Source: Marinomonas transparens
GTDB lineage: Bacteria; Pseudomonadota; Gammaproteobacteria; Pseudomonadales; Marinomonadaceae
Assembly: GCF_016463975.1 (NCBI RefSeq)
Contig: NZ_JAEMNX010000008.1
Location: 1 to 64,000 of the forward strand
Direction of reading: 5' to 3'
DNA length: 64,000 bases
This document shows, one piece after another, positions 35,375-44,880 of this stretch (the stretch's first letter is position 1; every line of letters begins with the position of its first letter). Below the pieces are notes generated by a model, which saw only the letters and a program-made list of their open reading frames with translations, was not told the origin of the DNA and did not search any database. A program made the translations under genes and the position numbers.

Positions 35375-35983
35375 ATGTTGATTTTGGCTTCAGCGTCACC
35401 AAGAAGAAAAGAGTTGCTGAGTCTTTTAGTTAAAGAGTTTGAAGTCCTACCGGCAGACATTGATGAAACCCCCAATATTTCTGAAGACGCTGGTGACTAT
35501 GTAATACGTATGGCGCAAGAAAAAGCAAAAGCGTCTGCCCTCAAGTACCAACAGCAAGCGAAAGACAATAAACGTGCTGTTTTTATTGCGTCGGATACTA
35601 GCGTTGTTGTGGATGGCCTAATTCTAGGCAAACCAGCTTCTTTTGACGAAGCCAAGGTCATGTTACGTATGCTATCTGGTCGATCTCACCAAGTAATGAC
35701 TTCTCTTTGTTTATGTGATTTATCTCTCCAGCGCCTTGCCACTAAAAATGTCATTAGTGACGTGGTGTTTCGTGATTTATCTGATTTAGAAATTGAGCAG
35801 TATTGGCAAACTGGGGAGCCGCAAGATAAAGCCGGTTCCTATGCGATCCAAGGGGTAGGCTCTATTTTTGTTGAATGTGTTTCTGGCTCTTATTCTGCCG
35901 TTGTTGGGTTGCCTTTGTTTGAAACGTCTCAATTATTGGCGCAATTTGGAATTAACTCGCTAAGAGAAATGTCTAGTAAGTGA
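35375..35983 (+). CDS. maf: Maf-like nucleotide pyrophosphatase (dTTP/UTP type)
   Basis: Maf proteins hydrolyse dTTP, UTP and modified nucleotides to monophosphates and may keep the pool clean. The 202-residue protein has LASASPRRKELLSLL at the N-terminus, ASDTSVVVDGLILGKP (about 70-85), LSGRSHQVMTSLCL and the GSYAIQGVGSIFVE block of YhdE-type enzymes. It is located in the usual position between mreD and rng, 9 bases after mreD. Confidence 0.93.
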   Translation: MLILASASPRRKELLSLLVKEFEVLPADIDETPNISEDAGDYVIRMAQEKAKASALKYQQQAKDNKRAVFIASDTSVVVDGLILGKPASFDEAKVMLRMLSGRSHQVMTSLCLCDLSLQRLATKNVISDVVFRDLSDLEIEQYWQTGEPQDKAGSYAIQGVGSIFVECVSGSYSAVVGLPLFETSQLLAQFGINSLREMSSK

Positions 35984-36044
35984 GTGCGCTTAGCTCAATT
36001 GCTGGTATGTTTTATTAGCCTTTATTTATTGAAGGATATATGCC

Positions 36045-37499
36045 ATGAGTGAGGATGTGCTAATCAATGTCACCCCCATGGAAATTCGCGTTGCTTTGGT
36101 TGAAAACGGCGTATTGCAGGAAGTTTATATTGAGCGCTCCACTCGTAAAGGCATAGTTGGTAATATTTATCAGGGCAAAGTAGTGCGTGTACTACCTGGT
36201 ATGCAGGCGGCTTTTGTTGATATTGGCTTGGAGAGGGCAGCCTTTATTCATGTTTCTGAAGTGGCGGATCGTGATGCCGTTAATCAAAGTGATCAAATTG
36301 GTGATTACTTACGAGAAGGCCAATCTCTTGTTGTTCAGGTCACCAAGGACCCTATTAGTACAAAAGGGGCGCGCCTAACAACTCATTTGTCTATTCCTTC
36401 CCGTTACCTTGTTTATATGCCTGATCAAGCTCATGTTGGTGTAAGTCAGCGTATTGAAGATGAGGAAGAGAGAGAGCGTCTTAAATCTTTGGTTTCTGGG
36501 GCTTTGACTGAGGCAGATGAAAATAACGGTTATATTTTGCGTACTGCTGCTGAACGGGCGGGAGAGGAAGAAATTCTTGCGGATATTAAGTTTTTGACGC
36601 GCTTGTGGCAATCAGTTAAGCGTCGCATTAAGACCGCCAAAGCGCCTTCTGTCATCTACGAAGATCTTCCGTTGCACTTACGAACTATGAGAGATCTGGT
36701 GAGTCTTACTACTGAAAAAATACGTATTGATTCCAAAGAAAATTACACCAAGCTTTGTTCTTTTGCTGAAGATTTTATTCCAGAATTGGCGGAACGCGTT
36801 GAATATTACCCTGGCGAGCGTCCCATTTTCGACCTATACAGTGTGGAGGATGAAATAGAGAGGGCGCTTGACCGTAAAGTCCAGCTCAAATCAGGTGGTT
36901 ATTTGTTGGTTGAGCAAACTGAATCAATGACCACAATTGATGTGAATACAGGAGGCTTTGTTGGTAGTCGTAACCTTGAAGAAACGATTTATAAAACCAA
37001 TCTAGAGGCGGCAACCGCTATAGGTCGGCAGCTTAGGTTGAGAAACCTTGGCGGCATTATTATTATCGACTTCATTGATATGGAGGATGATGAACATAAG
37101 CGACAAGTGCTGAGAATGCTAGAAAAAGTGCTGGATACAGACCACGCTAAAACCAAGATTACTGGTGTTTCTGAACTAGGCTTGGTAGAGATGACACGGA
37201 AGCGTACCCGTGAGAGTCTGGGGCAGACACTTTGTGAGCCTTGTAAGTCATGTCGTGGGAGCGGTTTGGTTAAAACCCCTGAGACGGTCTGTTATGAGGT
37301 GTTTCGTGAGATATTAAGGGCGGATAGGGCCTATGATTCACAAACCTATACCGTCTTGGCTTCAACGGCCGTAGTAGAGCGCTTTCATGATGAAGAAAGT
37401 TCTGGGGTAGCGGACTTAGAAGCTTTTATTGGCAAAACGATTCGTTTTCAGGTGGACTCTGTTTATACACAAGATCAGTATGATGTTGTGCTTCGCTAA
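36045..37499 (+). CDS. rng: Ribonuclease G
   Basis: RNase G trims the 5' end of 16S rRNA and degrades some mRNAs in an RNase E-like manner. The 484-residue protein has the N-terminal S1 domain (about 35-125, with GNIYQGKVVRVLPGMQAAFVDIG split over it), the 5'-sensor, the catalytic DNase I-like part with TIDVNTGGFVGSRN (about 300-313) and IIDFIDMEDDEHKRQVL (about 339-355), and the zinc-link CEPCKSC (about 394-400). The length and lack of a long disordered tail mark it as RNase G, not RNase E. Confidence 0.96.
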   Translation: MSEDVLINVTPMEIRVALVENGVLQEVYIERSTRKGIVGNIYQGKVVRVLPGMQAAFVDIGLERAAFIHVSEVADRDAVNQSDQIGDYLREGQSLVVQVTKDPISTKGARLTTHLSIPSRYLVYMPDQAHVGVSQRIEDEEERERLKSLVSGALTEADENNGYILRTAAERAGEEEILADIKFLTRLWQSVKRRIKTAKAPSVIYEDLPLHLRTMRDLVSLTTEKIRIDSKENYTKLCSFAEDFIPELAERVEYYPGERPIFDLYSVEDEIERALDRKVQLKSGGYLLVEQTESMTTIDVNTGGFVGSRNLEETIYKTNLEAATAIGRQLRLRNLGGIIIIDFIDMEDDEHKRQVLRMLEKVLDTDHAKTKITGVSELGLVEMTRKRTRESLGQTLCEPCKSCRGSGLVKTPETVCYEVFREILRADRAYDSQTYTVLASTAVVERFHDEESSGVADLEAFIGKTIRFQVDSVYTQDQYDVVLR

Positions 37500-37517
37500 T
37501 GAGAAATAACCTCTAAA

Positions 37518-40500
37518 ATGAGTAAAATGCTGCGTAAGTTAATAATAGTCTGTTGGTGGTTGGCTGTATTTATGTCAGCGGCACTGGCTATTTTTGTCTT
37601 GAGTGTTAAGCAGTTACTTCCTTATTTAGATCATTACCGACCTCAAATTGAAAGTAATTTAAAGCAGATAACAGGCTACTCTGTAACCCTTGAAAATATT
37701 GAGGGGAGCTTAGAGGGGATAGATCCTACCGTTTCTGTTATTGGCCTGAATGTGCAGGCAAATGATCAACCCGCTGTTGTTATTGATGAGCTGCGGGTGC
37801 GTTTTGATGTTGTTCAGTCCCTTCTTACATTAAGCCCTCAGTTCACCTATATTCGCTTTATACATCCCGTCATTTCTTTACAGGAAACGGGAGGTAAGTG
37901 GCGCTTAAATGGCGCGTTAGCCTCAAAGAATGTGACTAACGATGTCGGTATTGAGCGGGTGTTGGATTATCTTTCAGCACAGCGTAATTTTTCTATTGTT
38001 GATGCCAAGCTTCTTATTATTAGTGAAGAAATGGGTAATCATAGCCTTACTATTCCTAGTACTTATATTTTTCGCAAAGGCAGTGAATCCTTTCTTACCT
38101 CTACTCTTTATTTGGATGATGATAAATCGCCCCTTGAGATGAATGCTAAGATTGTGGATCCCCTCAGTCTTTTTAGTGGCTATCATGTTAAGGCTTCAAT
38201 TAAGGCTCCAGTGCTTTCTTTGCCATTGGGTTCATCTCTTGTTTCTGCTGTGCCTGAGTTGGCTTCTATTCAATATGGTGGCGATATTTGGGTGGATTTT
38301 AAGATAGGTAAAGAATTAGAGGTGCAGTTTGAGTCAACCAATGTTCTGGTTTCTTTCCGTGATGGGGAGAGTTATCAGGCGTCACCTTCGATCAAGCTTC
38401 GCTATTCGCAAAAAAGTCCCAGTTTGCATGTAGATGTCCATAATTTAGTTCTTAAAGATCAATTGGGGCATGGCTATCCTGCTTCCAACCTCTCTTATGA
38501 ATGGAATGCGCTTACCAATCGCTCGCATATTGGTTTTGATCGCTTTGATATTGCTTTAGCTCATCAGATCGGTAAGCACTTTTTACTGCCAGACTGGAAT
38601 GCCACAAAAATATTGACCGGTCTCTCTCCTGTTGGCATGGCTAAAAATGGGTCGTTGCGTTTGTGGCGTGAAGAGGGGGTGTTGTCTTTTCAGTATCTAA
38701 GTAATTTGGTATCTGGCTCGGTTGATGGTTACAAGGGGATTCCAAAAGCCTCTAATATTAATGCTGTGTTTAGTTTGTCGGAAGAGAGTGGCTATATTGA
38801 TTTTAGAGGCCGGGATAACGAAATTGAGTTTGACACTGTCTATGATGAAGCTTGGAAAACGGACTCATTATCCGGCTATGTCGATTGGCGCAGGCAAGAA
38901 AATATATTCTTGGTGGCGGGTCGAGACTTGGTGGTGGATAGGAATGGTTCATCGATTACTGGGGGTTTTAGGCTTGAGATACGTCGCTCTGAGCCTGATT
39001 GGATCTCATTGGATCTACATGGAGAAAATGTTTCTATTAAAGACCGTTTGACCTATATACCTCAGCAAGCACTCAATGAGCAGGTCGTGGATTGGATAGA
39101 TGAAGCCTTTGTTGGAGGCAATGTTGATAGCATAGATGTGCTTGTCCATAGTGAGTTAATTAAGGCGCCATCGCCCCATGTGCGTGTGCAAATGGCAGTG
39201 AGCGATGTGGATGTGGCCTTCGATAAAAAGTGGCCTGTTGCTAGGCAAGTTAATGGCACTTTTGATCTTAACCAAGCTGGTATTTCCGTCAATGTCGACT
39301 CTGCTTTGTGGCAAGGTGTGCCTGTATCTGGCCTTTTAGTGACAGTGCCAATTGCTGCTGGCTCTGCGGATTGGGTGAACTTAAAAGGGGCGTTGAGTGG
39401 TGAGTCGTCACAAATTTTCAGCGCTTTACAGGCAACGCCTTTAGCGGAAAGCGTCCTATTGCCTTTTGATACTTGGCAAATTGAAGGATCGGTGGATAGT
39501 CGTTTTGAGATTTCAGTTCCCCTTATTGATGATGTTGAGCCGAAAGTGGAGCTCGCGTTAGATTTTCAGAATAACGCGCTTTATGTGGGCGATGTGGATA
39601 TTCATTCTCAGATCCATCAGGGGCGGGTGAATTATACGACCGCGGAGGGAATAACAGGCTCAGAGTTTGATCTAGAAGCATTTGGTGGCGATGCGCATCT
39701 AGTGTTGTCATCGACTTATTCTGCAACTGATGAGCTTGTTATTGCTGGCGATATATCGGGTATTGCTGACCTTTATAAGGTCGCTAAATGGCGAAAAATG
39801 TCTGAGCCATTGGCATCCAGATATTCGGGTGATGTTGGCTACTCTGGTCAATTATGGGTGAATCAAGTGCAATCGGGACAAGTTGATTTTACCCTGAGCA
39901 GTGACTTGCAGGGTGGTGTCATTGATTTTCCTTTACCTATAGGGAAAACCGCGGAGGAATCTAAAAAACTGACGGTAAAAGTGAGTGGTCATGGTCAGGA
40001 TTTGATTGTTGATCAAGATTATGATGCCTTTATGCGCTCCCGAGTTTTGGTACGTGATGGGGAATTCATTGGAGGCGATGTGATGCTAAACAACACTTTG
40101 CCCTTGAGTTCGAATATACCCAAAGGCTTGGTTATTAATGGCGGTCTAGATCAGCTGGATGTGATGGAGTGGCAGGAAGTAATAAAGGACTTATCTGAAT
40201 TGGCGGTATCTGCTGAGGGGGGCTCGTTGCTAAAGGCTCCTCAGTGGTTAAGCCGAATGGACATCATTGTTGATAATTTGAAAGTGAATGAGCAGAACAC
40301 CTTACATAATTTGAAGGCCAGTTATGATGCTATGACGGACAGCTCTTTACGGGTGAGTTCTGATGAAGTGAGTTTGGTGTTAACGGATCGTGAGTATGGA
40401 CCAGATTTGCATTTTAATTTTTTAAGTTGGAATACGGCTCAGGAGGATTCACTAGAGAAAGCGACTAACGAGGCACCGATTCACGCTAATCAGATTCCAA

Positions 40501-41327
40501 ATATGACCCTGTCAATCGATCAGTTTTATCTTGATGACAGCCCTTATGGGGATTGGCAGCTAACGGTCTCCCGTGACGGGAATCGGGTTCGAATTGACCC
40601 AATTACTACCCAATTAAAAACTGGTAAGCTCAAAGGGTATATTGTTTGGCTAGATGAGGAGGCAGACTCTAATGTTGAGTTTGTTGTTCAAGCGAGTGGT
40701 GACAATCTTGAAGAGTTAACAAAAAAATTCTCCACGGAATCCGTGGTCACTTCTAAAAAATATCAAATTAATGTGGCTTTGAATTGGAAAGGGCATCCTT
40801 TTTACTTTGATCGCGAGTCCGTTTCTGGACACATCAATTTTGACTCTCGGAATGGGAACTTTTCTAGTATTGATGAGGTTCCTTCCTTTTTAAAGGTATT
40901 GGGTATTTTTAATATGGGGGCGCTGACTCGGCGTCTTACATTGGACTTCTCCGATGTTTATGCGTCTGGTTTATCTTATGATGAGTTTGATGGGGCATTA
41001 TCTTTGAGTGATGGAATATTAACCACCACTTCGCCGATTGCTATCATTTCGCCTTCCGCTGAAATTGTTGTAGAAGGCTCCGCAAATATTGTTGATGAAA
41101 CCTTAGACGAAAGAATGACAGCGACTATCCCGATATCCGGTGCTTTGCCTCTTGCTGGCTTGCTATGGGGAACACCTCAGCTCGCTGGACTGCTTTATAT
41201 TACTAATAAGCTAATTGGTAGCCAGCTGTCAAAGGTGACCAGTGTTCGTTATAAGGTGGAAGGTACTTTTGATGAACCGATTATGACGCCAATTAAATAT
41301 CAGCCCAAAGACGAGAAGGGTAAGTGA
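37518..41327 (+). CDS. yhdP: YhdP family AsmA-like protein
   Basis: YhdP is one of the giant AsmA-like proteins thought to form a bridge across the periplasm that moves phospholipids to the outer membrane. This one is 1269 residues (E. coli 1266), with a single N-terminal transmembrane helix (about 7-31) and a long beta-rich periplasmic body. The C-terminal AsmA-like block has FNMGALTRRLTLDFSDVY and an ISGALPLAGLLWGTP segment. It follows rng by 18 bases and overlaps the next gene by one base. Position between rng and nit is conserved in related bacteria. Confidence 0.93.
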   Translation: MSKMLRKLIIVCWWLAVFMSAALAIFVLSVKQLLPYLDHYRPQIESNLKQITGYSVTLENIEGSLEGIDPTVSVIGLNVQANDQPAVVIDELRVRFDVVQSLLTLSPQFTYIRFIHPVISLQETGGKWRLNGALASKNVTNDVGIERVLDYLSAQRNFSIVDAKLLIISEEMGNHSLTIPSTYIFRKGSESFLTSTLYLDDDKSPLEMNAKIVDPLSLFSGYHVKASIKAPVLSLPLGSSLVSAVPELASIQYGGDIWVDFKIGKELEVQFESTNVLVSFRDGESYQASPSIKLRYSQKSPSLHVDVHNLVLKDQLGHGYPASNLSYEWNALTNRSHIGFDRFDIALAHQIGKHFLLPDWNATKILTGLSPVGMAKNGSLRLWREEGVLSFQYLSNLVSGSVDGYKGIPKASNINAVFSLSEESGYIDFRGRDNEIEFDTVYDEAWKTDSLSGYVDWRRQENIFLVAGRDLVVDRNGSSITGGFRLEIRRSEPDWISLDLHGENVSIKDRLTYIPQQALNEQVVDWIDEAFVGGNVDSIDVLVHSELIKAPSPHVRVQMAVSDVDVAFDKKWPVARQVNGTFDLNQAGISVNVDSALWQGVPVSGLLVTVPIAAGSADWVNLKGALSGESSQIFSALQATPLAESVLLPFDTWQIEGSVDSRFEISVPLIDDVEPKVELALDFQNNALYVGDVDIHSQIHQGRVNYTTAEGITGSEFDLEAFGGDAHLVLSSTYSATDELVIAGDISGIADLYKVAKWRKMSEPLASRYSGDVGYSGQLWVNQVQSGQVDFTLSSDLQGGVIDFPLPIGKTAEESKKLTVKVSGHGQDLIVDQDYDAFMRSRVLVRDGEFIGGDVMLNNTLPLSSNIPKGLVINGGLDQLDVMEWQEVIKDLSELAVSAEGGSLLKAPQWLSRMDIIVDNLKVNEQNTLHNLKASYDAMTDSSLRVSSDEVSLVLTDREYGPDLHFNFLSWNTAQEDSLEKATNEAPIHANQIPNMTLSIDQFYLDDSPYGDWQLTVSRDGNRVRIDPITTQLKTGKLKGYIVWLDEEADSNVEFVVQASGDNLEELTKKFSTESVVTSKKYQINVALNWKGHPFYFDRESVSGHINFDSRNGNFSSIDEVPSFLKVLGIFNMGALTRRLTLDFSDVYASGLSYDEFDGALSLSDGILTTTSPIAIISPSAEIVVEGSANIVDETLDERMTATIPISGALPLAGLLWGTPQLAGLLYITNKLIGSQLSKVTSVRYKVEGTFDEPIMTPIKYQPKDEKGK

Positions 41328-42157
41328 TGAGTGTTTTATGTGTGGCTGCGATTCAATTAACCAGTAAGTCTCGATGGCAGGACAATTTAGCTGAAGTAGA
41401 AAGATTGCTTGAATTGGCCGTTAGGGATGGTGCTCGTTTGGTTGTTTTGCCTGAGAATGTATTTTTATTCAATGGTAAAGGAATGCGGGCGTTAGCGGAA
41501 TCTGCGGATCAAAATGTTTTGCTGGAATCGGTTCAGACGTTAGCAAAAGCATGGAGTATTTATCTTGTTATTGGCTCTCATCCCTCTTTGTATTCGCCCC
41601 GTGGGGAGCTTGTGGCTGATGGCAGGGTAAGGCAAACCTGTTGGGTGATTGACCCTGATGGTGTGTTCATAGAGCGCTACGATAAGATACACCTTTTTGA
41701 TGTCACGGTTGATGATAAAGCGGCTTCTTATCGAGAATCTGATGTTATTGAAGCGGGAGATTTGGAACCAAAAATTGTTGAAGTTGATGGTTTTAAGGTG
41801 GGTTTGAGTATTTGTTATGATGTGCGCTTTCCTGAGTTGTACCGAGCTTTAACTGGGCTTGGTGCCGAGTTGGTGTTAGTGCCGGCGGCATTTACTTATG
41901 TGACTGGTAAGCGCCACTGGAATATCTTGCTATCAGCAAGAGCAATTGAAAATCAATGCTATGTGTTGGGTGTTAATCAGTGTGGTTGGCATAATGCTAC
42001 ACGACAAACGTATGGGCACAGTGCTTTGTATTCTCCTGTTGGGGGGGAATTAACTGGATTGGCGGAAGAGCCAGGCTATTTTGTTTTTAATATAAACAAA
42101 GATGAGCTGGCTGAGTGTCGTGCTAAAATGCCTTGCTTATCCCATCGTCGCTTTTGA
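41327..42157 (+). CDS. Nitrilase superfamily carbon-nitrogen hydrolase
   Basis: The 276-residue enzyme has the nitrilase triad: Glu in LPENVFLF (about 44-51), Lys in YDKIHLFDV (about 112-120) and Cys in SICYDVRFPELYR (about 151-163). It groups with Nit1/NitFhit-like amidases; family members beside rng and yhdP are thought to repair deaminated glutathione, which is a reasonable but unproven role here. I take the ATG at 41327, which overlaps the yhdP stop (TGATG) and has GAGAAGGG upstream; a GTG one codon earlier is possible. Confidence 0.9.
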   Translation: MSVLCVAAIQLTSKSRWQDNLAEVERLLELAVRDGARLVVLPENVFLFNGKGMRALAESADQNVLLESVQTLAKAWSIYLVIGSHPSLYSPRGELVADGRVRQTCWVIDPDGVFIERYDKIHLFDVTVDDKAASYRESDVIEAGDLEPKIVEVDGFKVGLSICYDVRFPELYRALTGLGAELVLVPAAFTYVTGKRHWNILLSARAIENQCYVLGVNQCGWHNATRQTYGHSALYSPVGGELTGLAEEPGYFVFNINKDELAECRAKMPCLSHRRF

Positions 42158-42172
42158 TCGCTGTTTATCCAT

Positions 42173-42211
42173 AAAAAAACCTCAAATAACGTCTCGTTGT
42201 TTGAGGTTTTT
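42173..42211. terminator. Terminator between nit and darP
   Basis: AAAAACCTCAAA (42175-42186) pairs with TTTGAGGTTTTT (42200-42211) across a 13-base loop. It has A/T tracts on both sides and serves both converging units. Confidence 0.88.
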
Positions 42212-42229
42212 ATCTGTTGAAAGGACGTT

Positions 42230-42766
42230 CTATTCGTGAAGCCCTAAACGTCTTTCTTCAGCTTCTCGTAAGAAACGGAAGAGTTTTTTACGATGGCTAG
42301 TTTTTGTTCCTTGGGCAGCTTCCTTCTGAGACAGTCGAATTAATTGTCTAAGTTGCTGTATATCTTCAATCTCTGGGTTTTGGTCTAAGTAATCGGAAAG
42401 CGCCTGTTTGCTGTGTTCGCCAATGAGGGCGTCACGTTTTTGCTCTAGTTGTTGGAATAATTTGTTGTAGGCGGCAGAGCTGGTATCAAAAAGAGCAACC
42501 TGCTTGGCGATCGCTTCGTGATCTTCTGTACGCATTATTCTGCCAATGTATTGTAAATGTCTTCTCATCGCTTCGCGCTGTTTGATGCGGTCGGCTTCAA
42601 CAAATGCTTCGCGTAATGTTTCAGACATGGCTACTTTTTTGAGCTGATTTTTGCTGAGCTCTAATAGCTTTTTGCCTAAATCTTGTAGGGCTTCCACTTC
42701 TCGTTTGATCTGTGTTTTGCTCTTAGGAATTTCTTCTTCGTTATCAAATTGATCGAAATCAGTCAT
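42230..42766 (-). CDS. darP: Ribosome biogenesis factor DarP (YjgA, DUF615)
   Basis: DarP helps late maturation of the 50S subunit near the peptidyl-transferase centre. The 178-residue, strongly charged helical protein has KSKTQIKREVEALQDLGKKL (about 15-34), the RREAMRRHLQYIGRIMR-like block (KQREAMRRHLQYIGRIMR, about 77-94) and the LRQLIRLSQKEA and LFRFLRE segments. In many relatives it lies beside pmbA; here it follows mgtE by 6 bases at the end of the rpoN string. Confidence 0.93.
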   Translation of the reverse strand: MTDFDQFDNEEEIPKSKTQIKREVEALQDLGKKLLELSKNQLKKVAMSETLREAFVEADRIKQREAMRRHLQYIGRIMRTEDHEAIAKQVALFDTSSAAYNKLFQQLEQKRDALIGEHSKQALSDYLDQNPEIEDIQQLRQLIRLSQKEAAQGTKTSHRKKLFRFLREAEERRLGLHE

Positions 42767-42772
42767 GGGAAC

Positions 42773-44125
42773 CTATAATAGAAAAATAGTAGCGAGACCT
42801 AGGAAGGATAAGAATCCAACGACATCAGTCACAGTTGTCAAAATTACGCTGCCAGCAAGGGCAGGGTCTATACCAAGTTTTTTAAGCAGAATGGGTAAAA
42901 GTGTACCAGTGGTGGCTGCAAATAGCAGGTTTATAATGATAGCGCCCGCAATAATATAGGCAATCATTAGGTTGTCAAACCAAAGTGCGGTAAGTGCGGC
43001 GATTACTGTGGCCCACAAAATACCATTTATTAGTCCAACAATGAGTTCTCTGTTGAGTAGCCAGCGGGTATTGGTTGCACCAATTTGATTGAGTGCGATA
43101 CCTCGAATGACCAAGGTGAGGACCTGTGAGCCGGCTATGCCGCCCATGCTGGCGACAATTGGCATCAGAATGGCGAGGGCAACAACCTGATCAAGCGTAT
43201 TTTGGAATAAACCAATGACATAGGAGGCGATAAATGCGGTAACTAGGTTTATGCCTAGCCAAACAGCGCGTCGCTTTGTGGTTTTGAAAATAGGTGAAAA
43301 GGTATCTTCGTCGTCATCAAGACCTGCCATGCTCAACATTGAGTGTTCTGCTTCATCACGGATGACATCAACCACGTCATCTATGGTGATACGACCGAGT
43401 AATTTTTTGCTTTCACTATCGATAACTGGCGCTGAGACAAGGTCCATTTTTTCGAATAATTGGGCGACTTCATTGACTGGAGTATTGGCATCTATGATGG
43501 TGCAATCTGTTTCCATGATATCGCGGATGGTTTCGTCGGTATCTGCTACCAATAACTTAGTGAGAGGGAGTATGCCCAGCAGGCGGTCTGAGCGACTAAC
43601 AACCAGTAGGTTATCTGTCATGTCTGGTAGTTCTGTGTGTCTGCGAAGATAACGGAACACAATATCAACAGTGATGTTCGGGCGAATGGTAATGGTGTCC
43701 GTATTCATTAAGCCGCCCGCAGAGTCCTCAGGGTAGCTTAAGAGGGCTTCTACTCGCATCCTATCTTGAGTGCTCATAGAGGCGAGCACTTCGGTTACAA
43801 CGGTCTCTGGGAGATGTTGTAATAGATCGGCTAGGTCATCACTTTCAAAGTGTTCAGAGACGGCAACAAGTTGCTCAGTGTTCATGTCTTTCATGAACTG
43901 AGCGCCAATATCTTCACTTAGATATTGTAATACTTCGCCTTCATTTTTGTCGTCAATCAGTTCCCAAAGCAGTTTACGTTCTTTAGGAGGAGAGGATTCG
44001 AGTAGTCGAGCAACGTCTTGAGCGGGTAAAGCACCATTTAATAGGTAGCGGATCTGCATGGTCGCGCCTGATTCAAGCGACTCGGTGACCGTCTGCAGAT
44101 GGGCTAGGGTGTTTTGCTCTGACAT
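42773..44125 (-). CDS. mgtE: Magnesium transporter MgtE
   Basis: MgtE is a Mg2+-gated channel. The 450-residue protein has the cytoplasmic MgtE N domain (about 20-120, LLQHLPETVVTEVL), two CBS domains (about 135-255) and a five-helix membrane domain (about 285-450) with the pore signature PIVASMGGIAGSQ. N and CBS domains sense magnesium. I chose the ATG at 44125, 7 bases after the ptsO stop; a TTG 8 codons earlier would overlap ptsO. Its presence inside an rpoN-pts operon is common in Oceanospirillales and Pseudomonas relatives. Confidence 0.93.
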   Translation of the reverse strand: MSEQNTLAHLQTVTESLESGATMQIRYLLNGALPAQDVARLLESSPPKERKLLWELIDDKNEGEVLQYLSEDIGAQFMKDMNTEQLVAVSEHFESDDLADLLQHLPETVVTEVLASMSTQDRMRVEALLSYPEDSAGGLMNTDTITIRPNITVDIVFRYLRRHTELPDMTDNLLVVSRSDRLLGILPLTKLLVADTDETIRDIMETDCTIIDANTPVNEVAQLFEKMDLVSAPVIDSESKKLLGRITIDDVVDVIRDEAEHSMLSMAGLDDDEDTFSPIFKTTKRRAVWLGINLVTAFIASYVIGLFQNTLDQVVALAILMPIVASMGGIAGSQVLTLVIRGIALNQIGATNTRWLLNRELIVGLINGILWATVIAALTALWFDNLMIAYIIAGAIIINLLFAATTGTLLPILLKKLGIDPALAGSVILTTVTDVVGFLSFLGLATIFLL

Positions 44126-44132
44126 CTTTGGG

Positions 44133-44402
44133 TTATTCTGCTTCGCCAAAACGATTGTTGATTAATTCAATCACGGCTGTCATGGCTTCCGCTTCGTCTT
44201 CACCATTGGTTTTCACGCTGATGTCTGTGCCCTTACCTGCGGCGAGCATCATCATGGCCATAATGCTTTTTCCATCCACATTACGGCCTTCTTTTTCGAT
44301 AGTGATATCACAGGAAAAGCGCGAGGTGGTTTCGACTAGCTTGCCAGCGGCACGTGCATGCAGCCCTAGTTTATTGATAATAGTGACTGACTCTTCCAGC
44401 AT
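44133..44402 (-). CDS. ptsO: Nitrogen PTS phosphocarrier NPr (HPr family)
   Basis: NPr relays phosphate from PtsP to PtsN in the regulatory nitrogen PTS. The 89-residue protein has the active His in KLGLHARAAGKLV (about residue 15) and the conserved serine block GKSIMAMMMLAAGKG (about 44-58). It follows ptsN by 9 bases. The rapZ gene that usually lies between ptsN and ptsO is absent. Confidence 0.94.
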   Translation of the reverse strand: MLEESVTIINKLGLHARAAGKLVETTSRFSCDITIEKEGRNVDGKSIMAMMMLAAGKGTDISVKTNGEDEAEAMTAVIELINNRFGEAE

Positions 44403-44411
44403 GCTGTTCTC

Positions 44412-44861
44412 CTATTGTGTAGCAGTAAGTTTCTCGAAAAGAGCTTCGCTTGTTTGGGCTTCTCTAAAGTTGTTAAGCGTATCGGGAGACTGTGCTAGTT
44501 CTGCAATTTCGGCCAAGGTGGCAAGGTGTTGATCACATTCTTGTGGCGGTACTATTAAAGCAAAGACGAGGTCGACCGCTTGTCTATCGACAGAATCGAA
44601 ATCAATGGCTGATTCTAGAGACATGATAACCACGGCGGTGTGGTTAGCTGATTCTAATCGACAGTGGGGGATGGCGATGCCATTACCTATGCCAGTACTG
44701 CCTAGTTTTTCGCGACCGAGTAAAGCGTCGTAGACTTCTTCACGGTTGCAGTGCAGACGATTGGAAACAATTTCAGCAAGGTTTTCTAGAACGCGTTTTT
44801 TGCTAATAATCTCTTGCTTGGCTAGAACGAGGTCTGCTTTTATGAGTGATTTTAATGGCAT
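44412..44861 (-). CDS. ptsN: Nitrogen PTS EIIA component PtsN
   Basis: PtsN accepts phosphate from NPr and regulates potassium uptake, cell-envelope and nitrogen functions by protein contacts. The protein has the EIIA-Ntr core: REKLGSTGIGNGIAIPHCRLE with the phospho-His, SLESAIDFDSVD and LVFALIVPP. I take the ATG at 44861 because it aligns with the start of short PtsN proteins of pseudomonads (149 residues). The frame remains open to an ATG at 44903 inside rpoN; neither start has a strong ribosome binding site. It follows rpoN directly; hpf is missing from between them. Confidence 0.93.
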   Translation of the reverse strand: MPLKSLIKADLVLAKQEIISKKRVLENLAEIVSNRLHCNREEVYDALLGREKLGSTGIGNGIAIPHCRLESANHTAVVIMSLESAIDFDSVDRQAVDLVFALIVPPQECDQHLATLAEIAELAQSPDTLNNFREAQTSEALFEKLTATQ

Positions 44862-44880
44862 GGTAAAAGTCGTATCCGTA

